Shown in pieces: positions 29,055 to 40,260 of a stretch of DNA of 64,000 nucleotides. The stretch is from Roseburia inulinivorans DSM 16841 (lineage in GTDB: Bacteria > Bacillota > Clostridia > Lachnospirales > Lachnospiraceae): NCBI RefSeq assembly GCF_000174195.1, contig NZ_ACFY01000084.1, forward strand, positions 46,526 to 110,525, written 5' to 3'. Every line of letters starts with the position of its first letter. Positions within the stretch are counted from its first letter, which is position 1. The translations under genes and the position numbers were made by a program. The notes under the pieces were generated by a model. That model had not been told where the DNA came from. It saw nothing but the letters and a program-made list of their open reading frames with translations, and searched no databases.

Positions 29055-30321
29055 TTACTTCACCGGGAGCAGCACTTCCAGATTGAAACAGTTCATCTCT
29101 GTGGATACTGAGATATCCCCCCCGTATTTCTCTGCAATGTGCCGGATACTCTTTAACCCAATCCCGTGATACTGCTTGTTTTTCTTCGTGGTCTTTGGCA
29201 GATCATTCTCATACTCCGGTGCTCGCTCGATTGGATTCGAAAAACGGATATATAAAAAATGCTGCTTTTCTGCGACACAGATATCGATAAACCGCATCTC
29301 TTTCTCTGAAAACTTTTCCACACACTCGATCGCATTGTCAATAGCATTTCCAAACAGTGCATAAATATCAATGGAATCCATAAAGAAAAGCTTCTTTCCA
29401 TCGATCACACAGTGCATGGTAATATCTCTTGCCTCACAGATCAGGCTCTTCTCTGAGAGCAATGTATCCAGAATCTCATTTCCTGTTTTTACGATAGAGT
29501 CGTAAATGCGGATTGACTGTTCCAGTTCTTTTAAATTTTTCTCCCGCTCTGTCGGGTTTTCAATATGCCGCATTGCAGCCACCTGATACTTCAGATCGTG
29601 ACATTTGCGGTCGATCACCTGCATCTGGTCTTTCGCGATCTCGTACTGCTTCTTCTGCTGGTACCACATGCGCTCCATCAGCGCATACTCCTGCTTTACT
29701 TCGCTTTTTTTGAAAAGCTCTGCCTGCAGATACAAAAAAGTCACGCAATATAACTGAACCAGAACCGCAAGATTGGATTCTCCACGGTTCTGGTAAAAAT
29801 TGTAGTAAGAAAACAAGGATAAGAAAAGCACTGCTGCTGCTGAGAGTGTTCTTCTTGGTCCTGCCTGGTAAAATCCATTTCTCGGAAGCCAGCGGAACAG
29901 CGTGATGGACAATAGCAGATACACCGCTGCAAAAAACAGAAGTGAAAAGAGATATTGCAGCACCCGCGGCTGCTGCTCAATGGCAGAAACGCGATGTAGA
30001 CTGTTCCAGATAATATTGATACAATGATATACAATGAGCGGCCAGACCGTACAATAAATCATTTCCCAGCTTATTTTTTTGCTGATCAGTCCAACAGCAA
30101 TCATCGTGATCACAAAACGCATGAAAAACTCTGCGATCAGATGTTCCCCGATTGCCGGAATGAGCAGTCTTGCTGCAAGCATGACACACCAAGCCCCACA
30201 AAGTATCAGACCGTTTTTTATTTTTTTCTTTTCCATGACATGCAATGGCATGAGAAACAGATACACACATACCAGCAATAAAAAATACCTGAAAAATCAT
30301 GATACCAAAATCACGAACCAT
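29055..30321 (-). CDS. AgrC-like GHKL sensor histidine kinase, probable frameshift near the N-terminus
   Basis: About 420 residues: a polytopic membrane N-terminus (six or so helices to residue ~210) and a GHKL catalytic domain with NAIDNAIECVEKF (N box) and YHGIGLKSIRHIAEKYGG (G box). The linker carries CHDLKYQVAAMRHI, the phospho-acceptor region of this class. The best start is MVRDFGIMIF at 30321, behind GGGAGAAG and 2 bp after the regulator's stop, but that frame must shift by one base around 30270-30296 (short A-runs) to reach LVCVYLFLMPLHVMEKKK. An uncorrected start at 30278 would lose part of the first helix. Partner of the LytTR regulator upstream; no AgrD-like peptide gene is visible nearby. 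Confidence 0.85.
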
Positions 30322-30323
30322 TC

Positions 30324-31028
30324 TTAACTTCTCCCTACACTGCGGATGAGTGCCGTCATAAAGTTTTTCTTACTGCGGCGGCTGATCTGCAGTTCCTCTC
30401 CTTCTACGATCACCGTGTCATCCTTAATCTCTGCAACATGTGTCAGACCTACCAGACACCAGTTGCTACATTTTGCAAACAGCCCCTTTGGAAGCTCCTC
30501 TTCCACATTTTTCAAGCTTCCGCGCACCTCAAAATTGCCCTGTTTTGTGTGATAGCGCAACACATGATTCTGGATCTCCACATAAAAAATGTCTCTGGAA
30601 TCAATCTTTTTGACGCCGGTTCCCGTCTGGATCATCACCGGTTTGCTTCCGCGGTTCTCCACCAGCTGCATGGCACGATCCATCTTATTGGCAAAATTCA
30701 GGTACTGGATCGGCTTTAAGACAAAGTCCAGTGCGCCCACTTCATATCCTTTGATTGCATAGTGCGCCATGTTCGTAATGAACATGATGACTACCTGGGC
30801 ATCCCTTTTACGGATCTGCTCTGCCGCATCCATGCCGTTTGTTCCCGGCATCTCAATGTCCATCAGGATAATATCATAATCTCCGTTATAAACTGCCAGA
30901 AAATCATCCGCTTTCTCAAAAGGTGTCGCCTCAAATGCTGTATCACGTTCCTGTTCATATTGTTTTATATAAATAAAAAGTGTGTCACGATAACCCTGAT
31001 CGTCTTCCACAATTGCTATCCTGTTCAT
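30324..31028 (-). CDS. LytTR-family response regulator
   Basis: 234 residues. Receiver domain with IVEDDQGYRDTL, phospho-acceptor Asp in DIILMDIEMPGTNG, and Lys in DFVLKPIQY. The C-terminal LytTR DNA-binding domain includes IFYVEIQNHVLRYHTKQG and FAKCSNWCLVGLTHV. It is translated immediately before the GHKL kinase. Such pairs control peptide quorum sensing, bacteriocin or cell-envelope genes; the target here cannot be told from the window. Confidence 0.93.
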   Translation of the reverse strand: MNRIAIVEDDQGYRDTLFIYIKQYEQERDTAFEATPFEKADDFLAVYNGDYDIILMDIEMPGTNGMDAAEQIRKRDAQVVIMFITNMAHYAIKGYEVGALDFVLKPIQYLNFANKMDRAMQLVENRGSKPVMIQTGTGVKKIDSRDIFYVEIQNHVLRYHTKQGNFEVRGSLKNVEEELPKGLFAKCSNWCLVGLTHVAEIKDDTVIVEGEELQISRRSKKNFMTALIRSVGRS

Positions 31029-31181
31029 GTCTGCTCCATCTTTATGAATCCTGCATTTTGGCAGTGTTCTTCACTACCTTCTTTTTTCCGTATCTCTTAT
31101 TATAACAATTCACATTTGCAGTGTCTAGGTTTCGTATGCAAAAAGATTGATGAGCCCGCCAAAAGGTATTGGGCGACAGCA

Positions 31182-31253
31182 AAATCCCACCGGCAGATAG
31201 GATGTTCCTGTTCGCTTCGCTCACGAAGGAAATCATATCTGCCGGTGGGATTT
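31182..31253. terminator. Bidirectional branched terminator downstream of the chemoreceptor gene
   Basis: A perfect 18-bp inverted repeat (31182-31199 with 31236-31253, core CCCACCGGCAGATA) encloses a 36-base loop that can fold further (TTCCT..AGGAA around GCTTCGC). It lies 2 bp beyond the chemoreceptor stop, with U5 on the plus side and U4 on the minus side. Confidence 0.8.
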
Positions 31254-31255
31254 TT

Positions 31256-33295
31256 CTATCTTGTTGTATCGTTGCTGCCATCATCTTCGAGGTCAAAATG
31301 TTTGACAAGCGCTTCGAGTGTTGCAGCCTGTGCAGCCAGCTCCTCTGATGTTGCAGAAGTCTCCTCTGCAGATGCAGAATTATCTTCCACTGCCTTGGAG
31401 ATTTCTTCGATACCAAGTTTGATCTGCTCAATGTTTTGATTCTGCGTCTGGTTATTCTCTGCACTCTTCCCTATCATACCATTCACATTTTCAATCGCAT
31501 CCAATACTTCCTGCATGGAGACAACCACATTCGCTGCAAGTTCTGTTCCACGCTCAATCTCCTGAATGGATACTCCAATGAGGTCTTTCGTATTATTTGC
31601 AGCCTTGGAACTTCCTTCTGCAAGCGATCCAATCTCAGAAGCAACCACTGCAAATCCCTTACCGGCTTCACCGGCTCTTGCCGCCTCAATCGAAGCATTC
31701 AGTGCCAAAAGATTCGTCTGATCTGCTATGTCTTCGATTGTCTTAATGATGCTGACAACTTCATTGGAAGTCTCTGTGATCTTGTTCATCGCATCTGTCA
31801 TCTGATCCATCTGCATTCTGCTGTCCTGCATCATCTTTGTGACACGTGCCGTTTCATCTGCTGATTTTAATGCATCGTCTGTATTCTCTTTTACCTGCTC
31901 AGATACAGAAACTGAAGTTGCGACAAGTTCTTCCACAGAAGCTGCCTGTGTGCTTGCACCCTCAGCAATATTCTGGGCTGCTCTCGAAAGATCATCTGCA
32001 CCAGCCGAAACCTGTGCGGAACTGTTGATGATATTCTCGATCATTCCCTGTAATGATTCTGAGATATGCATCATTCCATCTTTTACTTTTGCAAAATCAC
32101 CTGCATAATCGTATTTTAATGTAAATTTCAGTTTTCCATCGGATAAACGGTTCAGGACATACGCAATCTCATCAATATAATTAATGTATTCTTTTAACCG
32201 GTTTACGGTCTTCTGGATGGAATCTGCAAGTTCTCCAATCTCGTTCTCTGAAGAAACGTCGAGCGATACATCCAGATTACCCTCTGCCAGTTCCTGTGCC
32301 ACCTCATTTAATGCAACGATCGGTTTTGTGATATTGCCTGCCAGACGTCTGATTGCCATAATGATAATGACAACTCCAACAATTACAAGCAGCAGTACAA
32401 TAATGATACACTGGATCAGGCTTGCTAAATATTCGCTGGAAGGCATACAGCTTAACGTATAATAATCGGTCGTTCCGATTCTTCCGACATATCCATACTT
32501 GCTGCTTCCATCTGCTTTATACTTCACAGATGTTCCGTTCTGACTCTGAATTGCTTTCATCACGGAATCCGAAACGTTCAGCTCGGAAAGATTTTTCAAC
32601 TGGTTATCTGAATTAGGATGATAAATAATGGTTCCATCCGATGTTACTAAAATAACAAATCCATTGTTTCCAATCTTATAAGCCGAAAGCAGTTCATCAA
32701 TATGCTCAAGTGCGATATCCGCTCCTGCAACACCAATGATATTCTTGCCATTTTCATCATAAACCGGAGCTGCTGCACTTAAGATCAGATTTCCGGTACT
32801 CGCCTCCACATAAGCACTTGTCAGGATCGTACTGTTCGTCTCCACTGCACGATACCAGGTACGCTCTGTGATTTCAAAGCTGCTGTCACTTGTAAACCCG
32901 TCTGACTGTGTCGCCACATTAGCATCAATATCTCCAAGCCAGACTGCCTGAATGTTATCACTGTCTGCTGCTGCAATTTTCTCCATCTCGTGAAATACCG
33001 TCTGATAGTCTGCCGACTCTGTGATCTTATCTCCTGCTTTTGTCTCAGTAAGCAGTGTCCGCACATCTTTGTCAAGCGCCATCTGCTCCACAATGGTCAT
33101 ATACTCCTGAAAAAAGATTTCAAGCTGGTAAGATGCTGCCTTCGACTGCATCTCCAGATCATTCTTCTGTGCACTTAAGCTGACATTTCCAACCATAACT
33201 GCGACCACAACCGCAACCACCATAAAAATCGCAATCACAATGGTAAGAATACGGCTCTGGATTTCCTGCGCAATCCGCTTTTTCTTTGTTTTCAT
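31256..33295 (-). CDS. Methyl-accepting chemotaxis protein with dCache sensor
   Basis: 679 residues from [20 protein letters not shown] at 33295, chosen because AGAGGAGATTTGAT precedes it. Two membrane helices (about 15-40 and 285-310) flank an extracellular dCache-type domain containing [25 protein letters not shown] domain follows ([20 protein letters not shown]). The signalling tip reads [20 protein letters not shown] with [20 protein letters not shown]; methylation-helix repeats surround it. It implies a motile cell. A TATAAT promoter with a moderate -35 lies at 33354-33382. Confidence 0.95.
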   Translation of the reverse strand: MKTKKKRIAQEIQSRILTIVIAIFMVVAVVVAVMVGNVSLSAQKNDLEMQSKAASYQLEIFFQEYMTIVEQMALDKDVRTLLTETKAGDKITESADYQTVFHEMEKIAAADSDNIQAVWLGDIDANVATQSDGFTSDSSFEITERTWYRAVETNSTILTSAYVEASTGNLILSAAAPVYDENGKNIIGVAGADIALEHIDELLSAYKIGNNGFVILVTSDGTIIYHPNSDNQLKNLSELNVSDSVMKAIQSQNGTSVKYKADGSSKYGYVGRIGTTDYYTLSCMPSSEYLASLIQCIIIVLLLVIVGVVIIIMAIRRLAGNITKPIVALNEVAQELAEGNLDVSLDVSSENEIGELADSIQKTVNRLKEYINYIDEIAYVLNRLSDGKLKFTLKYDYAGDFAKVKDGMMHISESLQGMIENIINSSAQVSAGADDLSRAAQNIAEGASTQAASVEELVATSVSVSEQVKENTDDALKSADETARVTKMMQDSRMQMDQMTDAMNKITETSNEVVSIIKTIEDIADQTNLLALNASIEAARAGEAGKGFAVVASEIGSLAEGSSKAANNTKDLIGVSIQEIERGTELAANVVVSMQEVLDAIENVNGMIGKSAENNQTQNQNIEQIKLGIEEISKAVEDNSASAEETSATSEELAAQAATLEALVKHFDLEDDGSNDTTR

Positions 33296-33353
33296 ATCAA
33301 ATCTCCTCTTTGGTTTTTCTGACATCTTCTCGAAATGTAACAATCTATTTTTA

Positions 33354-33382
33354 TTATAATACTCTTTCTGCCAAAAGCAAAC
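33354..33382 (-). promoter_or_regulatory. Sigma-A-like promoter of the chemoreceptor gene
   Basis: Minus-strand TTTGCT (plus 33377-33382), 17 bp, TATAAT (plus 33354-33359), about 60 bp upstream of the start at 33295. It does not resemble a sigma-28 flagellar promoter. Confidence 0.5.
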
Positions 33383-33410
33383 AAATTCGGGCATTTTCAG
33401 AAATTTTTCG

Positions 33411-34256
33411 TCAGTTTGTTTTCTCATCACTCCATAAATGCGACAGCGGCTGGAAGGTATATCCCATGTCCTCCCATCTTGTGAGCAGCTCATCTAAAAT
33501 TTTACCATTGGTGGATGATGTATTATGTAACAATACAATTGCGCCCGGATGGATGCGTCCGATCAGTTTTCCATAAGCCTCCTCCTCTGTCGGCTGTACA
33601 TCCGCATTCCAGTCCACATAGGCGAGGCTCCAGAAAAAGGTCTTATACCCCAATTCTTTTGCCATCGCAAGATTCTCTGTACTGTATTTGCCCTGCGGTG
33701 GTCTGTAATACTTTGTCATCTCCTGTCCGGTCACTTCCTGAAACAAACTGCTGACTGCATCGAGCTCTTTCTGAAACGACTCTTTGTCCGAGATTGCCGA
33801 CATATCCGGATGATGATAGGTGTGATTTCCCACCGTGTGTCCCTCTGTAACCATCCGTTTGACCAATTCCGGCGCACTCTCCAAAAAATGTCCCACGACA
33901 AAAAAAGTTCCCGGTGCATTGTGTTTTTTGAGTGCATCCAGAATTGCTCCTGTATTGCCATTCTCATAGCCGCAGTCAAATGTGAGATAGATCACCTTTT
34001 CCTCTTTACTTCCTATATAATAGGTATCATACTGCTTTAACTCATCCGCCGTGGCATTTCCGGTCGGCTGCAGTTCCTTTCCAGACTCGCCAAAGCCAAG
34101 TCCCCAGTTATCGACTGCCGCCTCGATGTGCATCGTCTCCTCTGTTTCCCTGTCAGACTGCCACTTTGCCACGACGGCTGCGCTTCCCCAGCCGAATAAA
34201 AACATCACTGCAAAAAGCAGCAGGCTGGAACGGTATTTTAATAAGAATGCTTTCAT
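33411..34256 (-). CDS. Polysaccharide deacetylase, PdaA-like
   Basis: 281 residues with an N-terminal signal anchor (SSLLLFAVMFLFGWGSAAVV). The NodB domain has motif 1 TFDCGYENG, motif 2 HTVGNHTYHHPD, motif 3 YYRPPQGKYS and a late IVLLHNTSS. The FDCGYE form with adjacent residues is that of PdaA, the muramic-delta-lactam enzyme of spore cortex, rather than xylan or GlcNAc deacetylases. The exported enzyme would act on peptidoglycan. Start at 34256 (GCGGAGCAGAAA), 51 bp after the zinc-ribbon gene. Specific cortex role inferred. Confidence 0.82.
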   Translation of the reverse strand: MKAFLLKYRSSLLLFAVMFLFGWGSAAVVAKWQSDRETEETMHIEAAVDNWGLGFGESGKELQPTGNATADELKQYDTYYIGSKEEKVIYLTFDCGYENGNTGAILDALKKHNAPGTFFVVGHFLESAPELVKRMVTEGHTVGNHTYHHPDMSAISDKESFQKELDAVSSLFQEVTGQEMTKYYRPPQGKYSTENLAMAKELGYKTFFWSLAYVDWNADVQPTEEEAYGKLIGRIHPGAIVLLHNTSSTNGKILDELLTRWEDMGYTFQPLSHLWSDEKTN

Positions 34257-34307
34257 TTTCTGCTCCGCATATCTTCTCTTTTTATGTATACGAAGCCAGA
34301 CGTTGTC

Positions 34308-37054
34308 CTATTCATTTTGTTTATAACCACAGCGAGGACACACACCAACGCCCTTATAGATGTAACCGCAACGGTAACAGCAAATCGTATCGTGTTTTTC
34401 CTTTGCAAGATAAGATTCTTTTCTGGAAAATGGTTTTTCCTGCAGATAGCGCACAAAATCTTCTAGCACCTTTGCAAATTTTTCCATCTCTTCATGCTCC
34501 ACTGCCAGCGGAAGTTTTGTCTTACTTCCATTCTTCTGATATACATAAATGCCCCGGTTTAATAGTCCTGTAACAGCCTGGATAGACTCAATATCCATCA
34601 CCGGAATGTAATAGGAAGTCATCCATGCGCTGTAGTAAAGGTTCTCTGGTGTCAGAAGAACCCCTTCTTTTCCTGACTCATCCTTTGATTTGTCTACCAG
34701 AAGCACCGGATACTCAAACTTTCCGATTCCGTTTGCAAAATTATCCACTGCTCTCTCAAAGACAGCTGTCTCCTCCGGTTCCGCCTGCTTCTGCCACACT
34801 CTTTTTGCCGGATAAAAATGACACCGTTTCGACTCTGTCACACCGGCTTCGTCAAATGCATTCAGCAATTTGCTGACTAAAAGCCCGCACTCATCCGTTT
34901 TAATCTTGGACATGCGCTGCTCCAGTTCTTTTAATGCATCAAATTTCAACTGAGGAAGGAAATCGCCATCCTCTAACTGCTTTGCTGCTTCGCTGGCATC
35001 CTCAAAATCCATCCTGCCGACATCTCCGCAGATTTCCTTTATTTTTTTCTCATCCATAGCACGAATCCTGTTCTCCACTTGTTCCGTGTACGGTCTGACA
35101 ATATCCGGACTGATGCTTTCTTTTTTTATGTCATCCAGCAGAGAAACCAGTTCCTCTCTTGTTTTTCTTCCCGGCTGGTTGACAAGCCGCTGCACCTGCG
35201 TCAGACGCTTCAATTCCTCCTGGCGGGCCTGTCTGCCTCTCTCAGCATTTGTTGATGTGTCTGCACTGCCTGTTGATGCGGCATACTTTGATGCGTTTCC
35301 ACTGTCTACTGATGAGCCGTATTTTGATGGAATTCTGCTGTCTGCCGGTCTTATATTTCCGGATGGATTCTTTCTTCCTGTTGTTGACGCATTTTCTGAT
35401 GATTTTGTATTTTCAACCGATTCTGTCTTCTTTTGCGGGCTCCTCTCAAATGTCTGCTCTGCATTTCTTGCACGCCCTGTTTTTCTTTTGCAGATTGCGT
35501 TTCCTCTACTGACGTACCGTTGGTTTTCTCTACCGTTTTTTCTGTGTTTTGTCTATAACCTTTTCTGTGCTCTGCCGTGGATTTTCCTTACTGTTTTGGT
35601 TGTTTTCCCACACTGCGCCCTTATTTTCCTGCGTTTTTCTCTTGCTTTTCCTGTAATTGCAGAGGAATCTTCTCTTAGTTTTTCCACAGTTGTTGTGGCA
35701 TTTTCTTTTGCTTCTTCCAGATTTGCATGAGATATTCCACTTGATTTTCCCGCAGTTACAGGTGCGTTTTCCCTCGGTTTCTCCGAATCTCTTCCCGGCT
35801 TTCCAAATGCTCTCTCAGAGTTTCCATCCGATTTGTCTACATTTTTTTCGTTTTGCCTGATTCTTCTGCATTACGTTCCAATTCTGTATCCGGCTCATCT
35901 TCCGCGGCTCTTTCCGTATCTGCATCCTTCTCATCATCTGCGTTGCAATCCGCATCTGTTTCCATCTCATCCTCGCCGCGGATTGCTTGCTCCAATCGTC
36001 TTACACCCTCATCCGAATAAAATCCTTCTTCCATTTTCCGCATAGTCCGGAACAGTTCCAGTTCTGACAATTCCGGCAGATGCCCGATCAGTTCTGTAAT
36101 TTCCTGTTCCTCATCCTGTGCTGGAGATGAATCCGTGCATTCCGTCTCCATTGCCATTTTTTTGTCCACATACTCGTTGTATTTTGTATTCACATTCCGC
36201 CCGGCAGTGCGCCCTAAAAGCTCCTGATAATCCTCATAGGCAGTCTCATCCCGCTCAAAATCCATTTTGTACACATCCCCATCCACCAACAGACGCTTTG
36301 GTCTTGGCGTATACATGCAACAGCACTTTTTACAACTGTAAACGCGGGCAATGCGGACTGCCCCCTCTTCTGTCTCAATCTGAAATTCCCTGCCTTCCGG
36401 GTAAACTGCCATGTAAAGCTGGCTTCCACACTTCGGGCACAGATATCCGGCCAGATAAAAGTTATTTCCGATCCGGTTCCGTCTCCGCTCTGCAAGCGTG
36501 GTATCCCGCATCAAAAAACTGCTCGCCGCCTTTTTCCAGACCAGCTTATGCCACAATCCCTGCAGCTCCTCTTCCTCCGGCAGTAAAACCTCCTCGGGTT
36601 CATCTGACAGCACTGCCTCGATCACGTCCTCATAGGTCAGACGGATTTTATTTTTATAGAAGCGGAAATGTTCCGGTCCATACTGCGATTCCACCTGAAA
36701 TTCCCCAAGGATCTGCGCAAACAACCGGTTCAGCTGCACATAATCTCTGTCCACACGGAGTCCCTTGATATTTCCCCACTTTCCAAACGCATAAAGCACC
36801 ATATTCAAAATATCCCGCACATTTGGGTGCTGCTCCACGGCAGCGATCATCTGCTCCTCTGCTTTCAGTTCAATAATATTCGTCACCACAAGCTTCGTAT
36901 CAAAGTTGAAAAAAAGTGACCGCACGCTCCCCTGCAGGATCAGATAATCCCCAATCACAAAAAACATGCCGTTCCACTCCACAGGCACATCCATCATTTT
37001 GATCAGTTTCTGAAAGGTTAAATTCAATTCTTTATCCGCTTTTAAAACTATCAT
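34308..37054 (-). CDS. Large zinc-ribbon protein of unknown function, several frameshifts in a low-complexity linker
   Basis: The frame from 37054 (MIVLKADKELNLTFQKLIKM) and the frame ending at 34308 are one ~916-residue protein. Between 35848 and 35470 four single-base losses, in A/T runs at 35842-35848, 35634-35638, 35536-35541 and about 35470-35500, break a Lys/Glu/Ser/Thr-rich linker; each corrected frame is open and compositionally alike. The N-terminal half contains a zinc ribbon (YLCPKCGSQLYM ... YSCKKCCCMYTPRP). The extreme C-terminus has another (CCYRCGYIYKGVGVCPRCGY). The C-terminal 300 residues contain a domain with YYSAWMTSYYIPVMDIESI. No membrane segment. I do not recognise the family. 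It is encoded between pdaA-like and htpG genes. Confidence 0.7.
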
Positions 37055-37162
37055 GTTATCCTCCGTTCTCTTGTGGTTATTATACCATGAACTTCAATTA
37101 AGTTTATAAAGTTTTTATATATTCTGTAAACACCTTATTTTTCTGCTTTCGCCCGTTCATTG

Positions 37163-37189
37163 TTAGCACTCATTTAAAAAGAGTGCTAA
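37163..37189. promoter_or_regulatory. CIRCE element (HrcA operator) of htpG
   Basis: Perfect TTAGCACTC-N9-GAGTGCTAA. It lies directly upstream of the htpG promoter (-35 starts 8 bp later), so heat-shock control by HrcA is expected. Confidence 0.95.
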
Positions 37190-37196
37190 TTTTCTA

Positions 37197-37225
37197 TTGA
37201 CTTTTGCAGACAAGGGTTATAAAAT
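37197..37225 (+). promoter_or_regulatory. htpG promoter
   Basis: TTGACT (37197-37202), 17-bp spacer, TAAAAT (37220-37225); about 108 bp before the htpG start, giving a leader of roughly 100 bases. Confidence 0.85.
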
Positions 37226-37333
37226 CCTAGATATAAGTTGAAATGCAATGATTCAGATATTTGATAAGTGCATTTTATAACAGAGTATAAAATAATTAGT
37301 TTTACTTATGGATAGAAAAAGGAGTGTTATATT

Positions 37334-39450
37334 ATGGCTGAGAAACATGGAAATCTTTCAATCAACAGTGATAACCTTTTCCCGATCATCAAGAAATGGT
37401 TATATTCCGATCACGATATCTTCTATCGTGAATTGATCAGTAATGGCTGCGATGCCATCACAAAATTAAAAAAACTGGATATGATGGGCGAGTACGAATT
37501 ACCTGCTGATTACAAACCACAGATTCAGGTTATTGTAAACCCGGACGAAAAAACGTTAAAATTCATTGATAACGGTCTTGGTATGACAGCTGATGAAGTA
37601 GAGGAATATATCAACCAGATCGCATTTTCCGGTGCTACTGATTTCATCGAAAAATACAAAGACAAGGCAAACGACGATCAGATTATCGGTCATTTCGGAC
37701 TTGGTTTCTACTCTGCATTCATGGTAGCGGATCAGGTAACGATCGATACTTTATCTTATAAAAAAATGCCACACCAGTCCATTGGGCATGTGACGGCGGC
37801 ACAGAATTCGATATGACAGACGGCACAAAGGAAGGCGTCGGTACAGAGATTACTTTATACCTGAATGAAGACTGTCTGGAGTTTGCAAACGAATATCGTG
37901 CAAGAGAAGTCATTGAGAAGTACTGCTCTTTCATGCCAACCCCAATCTTCTTATCTAAGGCAAATGCTGAGACAGAATATGAAACCATCGATGCAGCAGA
38001 TAAGTTAGATACTGATACCGTTGTGGAAGAAATCCACGAGGAAGCAAAAACAGAGGAAAAAGAAAATGAAAACGGTGAAAAAGAAGTCGTTGAAGTTTCC
38101 CCTGCAAAAGAAAAATTAAAAATTGTAAAACGTCCGGTTCCATTGAACGATACCAACCCATTGTGGGCAAAGAATCCAAAAGACTGCACAGACGAAGAAT
38201 ACAAGGAATTTTACCGCAAAGTATTCTTAGACTACAAAGAGCCTCTGTTCTGGATCCACCTGAACATGGACTATCCGTTCAACTTAAAAGGAATTTTATA
38301 CTTCCCGAAGATCAATACAGAATACGATTCTATTGAGGGAACCATTAAGTTATATAACAATCAGGTGTTCATCGCAGATAACATCAAAGAAGTCATTCCT
38401 GAATTCTTAATGTTATTAAAAGGTGTAATCGACTGCCCGGATCTTCCACTGAACGTATCCCGTTCCGCTTTACAGAACGATGGATTTGTAAAGAAGATCT
38501 CCGAATATATCACCAAGAAAGTTGCGGACAAACTCATCGGCATGTGCAAGACCGAAAAGGAAAGCTATGAGAAATACTGGGATGACATCAGCCCATTTAT
38601 CAAATTTGGCTGCTTAAAGGATACAAAGTTCTGTGACAAGATGAACGACTACATCCTGTTCAAAAACTTAGATGACAAGTATCTGACTCTTCCTGAATTA
38701 TTAGTGAAGGAAGAAGAAAAGAAAGACGATGCGGAGGTATTAGACAAAGATGGTAATCCAATTGCAAACACTGGCGATGCTGCTGCATCTGATAATACTG
38801 CTGATGGCAGCGACACTTCTGCTGACAGCGAAAAGGATGAACGTAAAGTTATCTACTATGTTACCGATAAAGTCCAGCAGGGTCAGTACATTAAGCTCTT
38901 CAAAGAACAGAACATGCAGGCAGTGATCTTAGATCACAACATTGATACCTCTTTCATCACACAGTTAGAGCAGCGCAATGAAAAATACAAATTCATGCGT
39001 ATTGATGCGGATGTGACAGAATCCTTAAAGGATGAGACTTCTGCAGAAGATCTGAAAGCTGAGACAGATGCTTTGACAGAAGTATTCAAAAAAGCTCTGA
39101 ACAACGATAAACTCACTGTGAAAGTGGAGAAGCTGAAAAATGAGAACATCTCTTCTATCATCACACTTTCCGAAGAAGGAAGACGTATGCAGGATATGAT
39201 GAAGATGTATGCCATGAACGGTATGGGCGGCATGGACATGAATATGTTTGCTGCTGACCAGACACTTACTTTAAATGCTAACAACGAACTTGTAAAATAC
39301 ATTTTCGAGCACAAAGATTCCGAGAACGTTCCGATGTTCTGCGAGCAGTTATACGATCTGGCTGTGCTCTCCAACCATCCGTTATCTGTAGATGAGATGA
39401 CAAAATTCGTGGAGCGCAGCAATAAAATCATGATGCTGCTGGCAAAATAA
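37334..39450 (+). CDS. htpG: HtpG / Hsp90 chaperone with acidic insertions, one frameshift
   Basis: About 705 residues after restoring one base in the A7 run at 37760-37766; the unbroken pieces are MAEKHGNLSINSDNLFPIIK to TLSYKK and ATPVHWACDGGTEFDMTDGT onward. The GHKL ATP site shows ELISNGCDA, DNGLGMT and GHFGLGFYSAFMV. The protein is ~80 residues longer than E. coli HtpG because of two acidic stretches (EEIHEEAKTEEKENENGEKE near residue 240 and a DDAEVLDKDG..SDTSADSEKDE segment near 480) and has a Met-rich patch, MKMYAMNGMGGMDMNMF. The first is where eukaryotic Hsp90 has its charged linker. Start at 37334 behind AAAGGAG. Cytosolic heat-shock chaperone under CIRCE control. Confidence 0.93.
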
Positions 39451-39475
39451 ATCGAAATATACCGGAGTTTAACGA

Positions 39476-39811
39476 ACGTAGTGTCGCAGATTCTGCAGTG
39501 CTTTTATGGGTTGTGAGGGGCAGATATAAGCGCCCTCTCACAAGGCAAATTTATATGTAATGAAAAAGAAAAATGGTATAAACGAAATATTATGTTTCTG
39601 TTCGCCGGGCATTACGATGGGCTTCTGAACAACAATCATGTTCAGCAAAGGCTTCCATGATTGTTAGAATCCCATCTCCATGGCTCACAAAGAAAATAAT
39701 ATTTGTTTATACCGTTTTTCTTTCATTTACGTTATGAGTGACTTGTGGGAGAACGCCTATACATGCCCAATTTACGCTGTGGCTTGCACCACAGAATCTG
39801 CAATTTACGTT
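39476..39811. repeat. Large imperfect palindrome (fold-back element)
   Basis: The left arm (39476 to about 39640) and right arm (about 39645-39811) are inverted copies of one another. The best-matching blocks are GCAGATTCTG near both ends, AAAATGGTATAAACGAAATA (39570-39589) with its counterpart at about 39696-39715, and GATGGG..AACAATCATG around the centre. No coding region is seen in it. A MITE-like or other fold-back insertion, or a long structured RNA, are the two readings. The right flank holds two short direct repeats beginning ATTTACGTTATG (39725 and 39803). Confidence 0.7.
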
Positions 39812-39925
39812 ATGGAACTCACGGTTATGGGAGGAGTGCCTATTGGATAACGACAGAAATCAATCTGTATTCCCATCATAATTTAAGTTCAACTTCTTTG
39901 AATGAATTTTAATAGAATCAAATAG

Positions 39926-40144
39926 ATGATTTCCATTGATACCAAAAGACTCCATCTTCTTCACAAGATGGCTCCGGAATGGGAGTTTATTAGTTTTACA
40001 GAATGTGAAAATATAGCTAGTATTGAATTGCTTAAGAAATTAGGATATAAGAATCTTGGCTATGTTCCAAGTCTGGATTCTCAAGCATTCGGCAAATGGA
40101 CTACAATGGACACGGAGGAAGAATTTGCTCATCTGGGCAAATAA
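39926..40144 (+). pseudogene. GNAT acetyltransferase C-terminal remnant
   Basis: About 72 codons encoding FISFTECENIASIELLKKLG followed by YKNLGYVPSLDSQAFGKWT. The N-S-x-LLKKLGYKNLGY-like pattern is the end of a GNAT acetyltransferase fold, but the N-terminal half including the acetyl-CoA loop is absent and no convincing ribosome site precedes the ATG. It lies directly after the palindromic element, so insertion or deletion there may have removed the rest. Confidence 0.5.
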
Positions 40145-40260
40145 CTTCTGGTCGCCTAAACACTTATTACCACAATACAACAGAATAACCCACACTGTGT
40201 CAGAGTATATAGAAAAAAATCAGCGGCAGATGCCTCCACGGTCACTGCTGCAGGAAAAGG

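Noticed and set aside
35086..35730. A 214-codon plus-strand open frame
   Set aside because: It is the antisense shadow of the Lys/Ser/Thr-rich linker of the zinc-ribbon protein; its Phe/Ser/Leu-rich translation mirrors that composition and no ribosome site precedes it.
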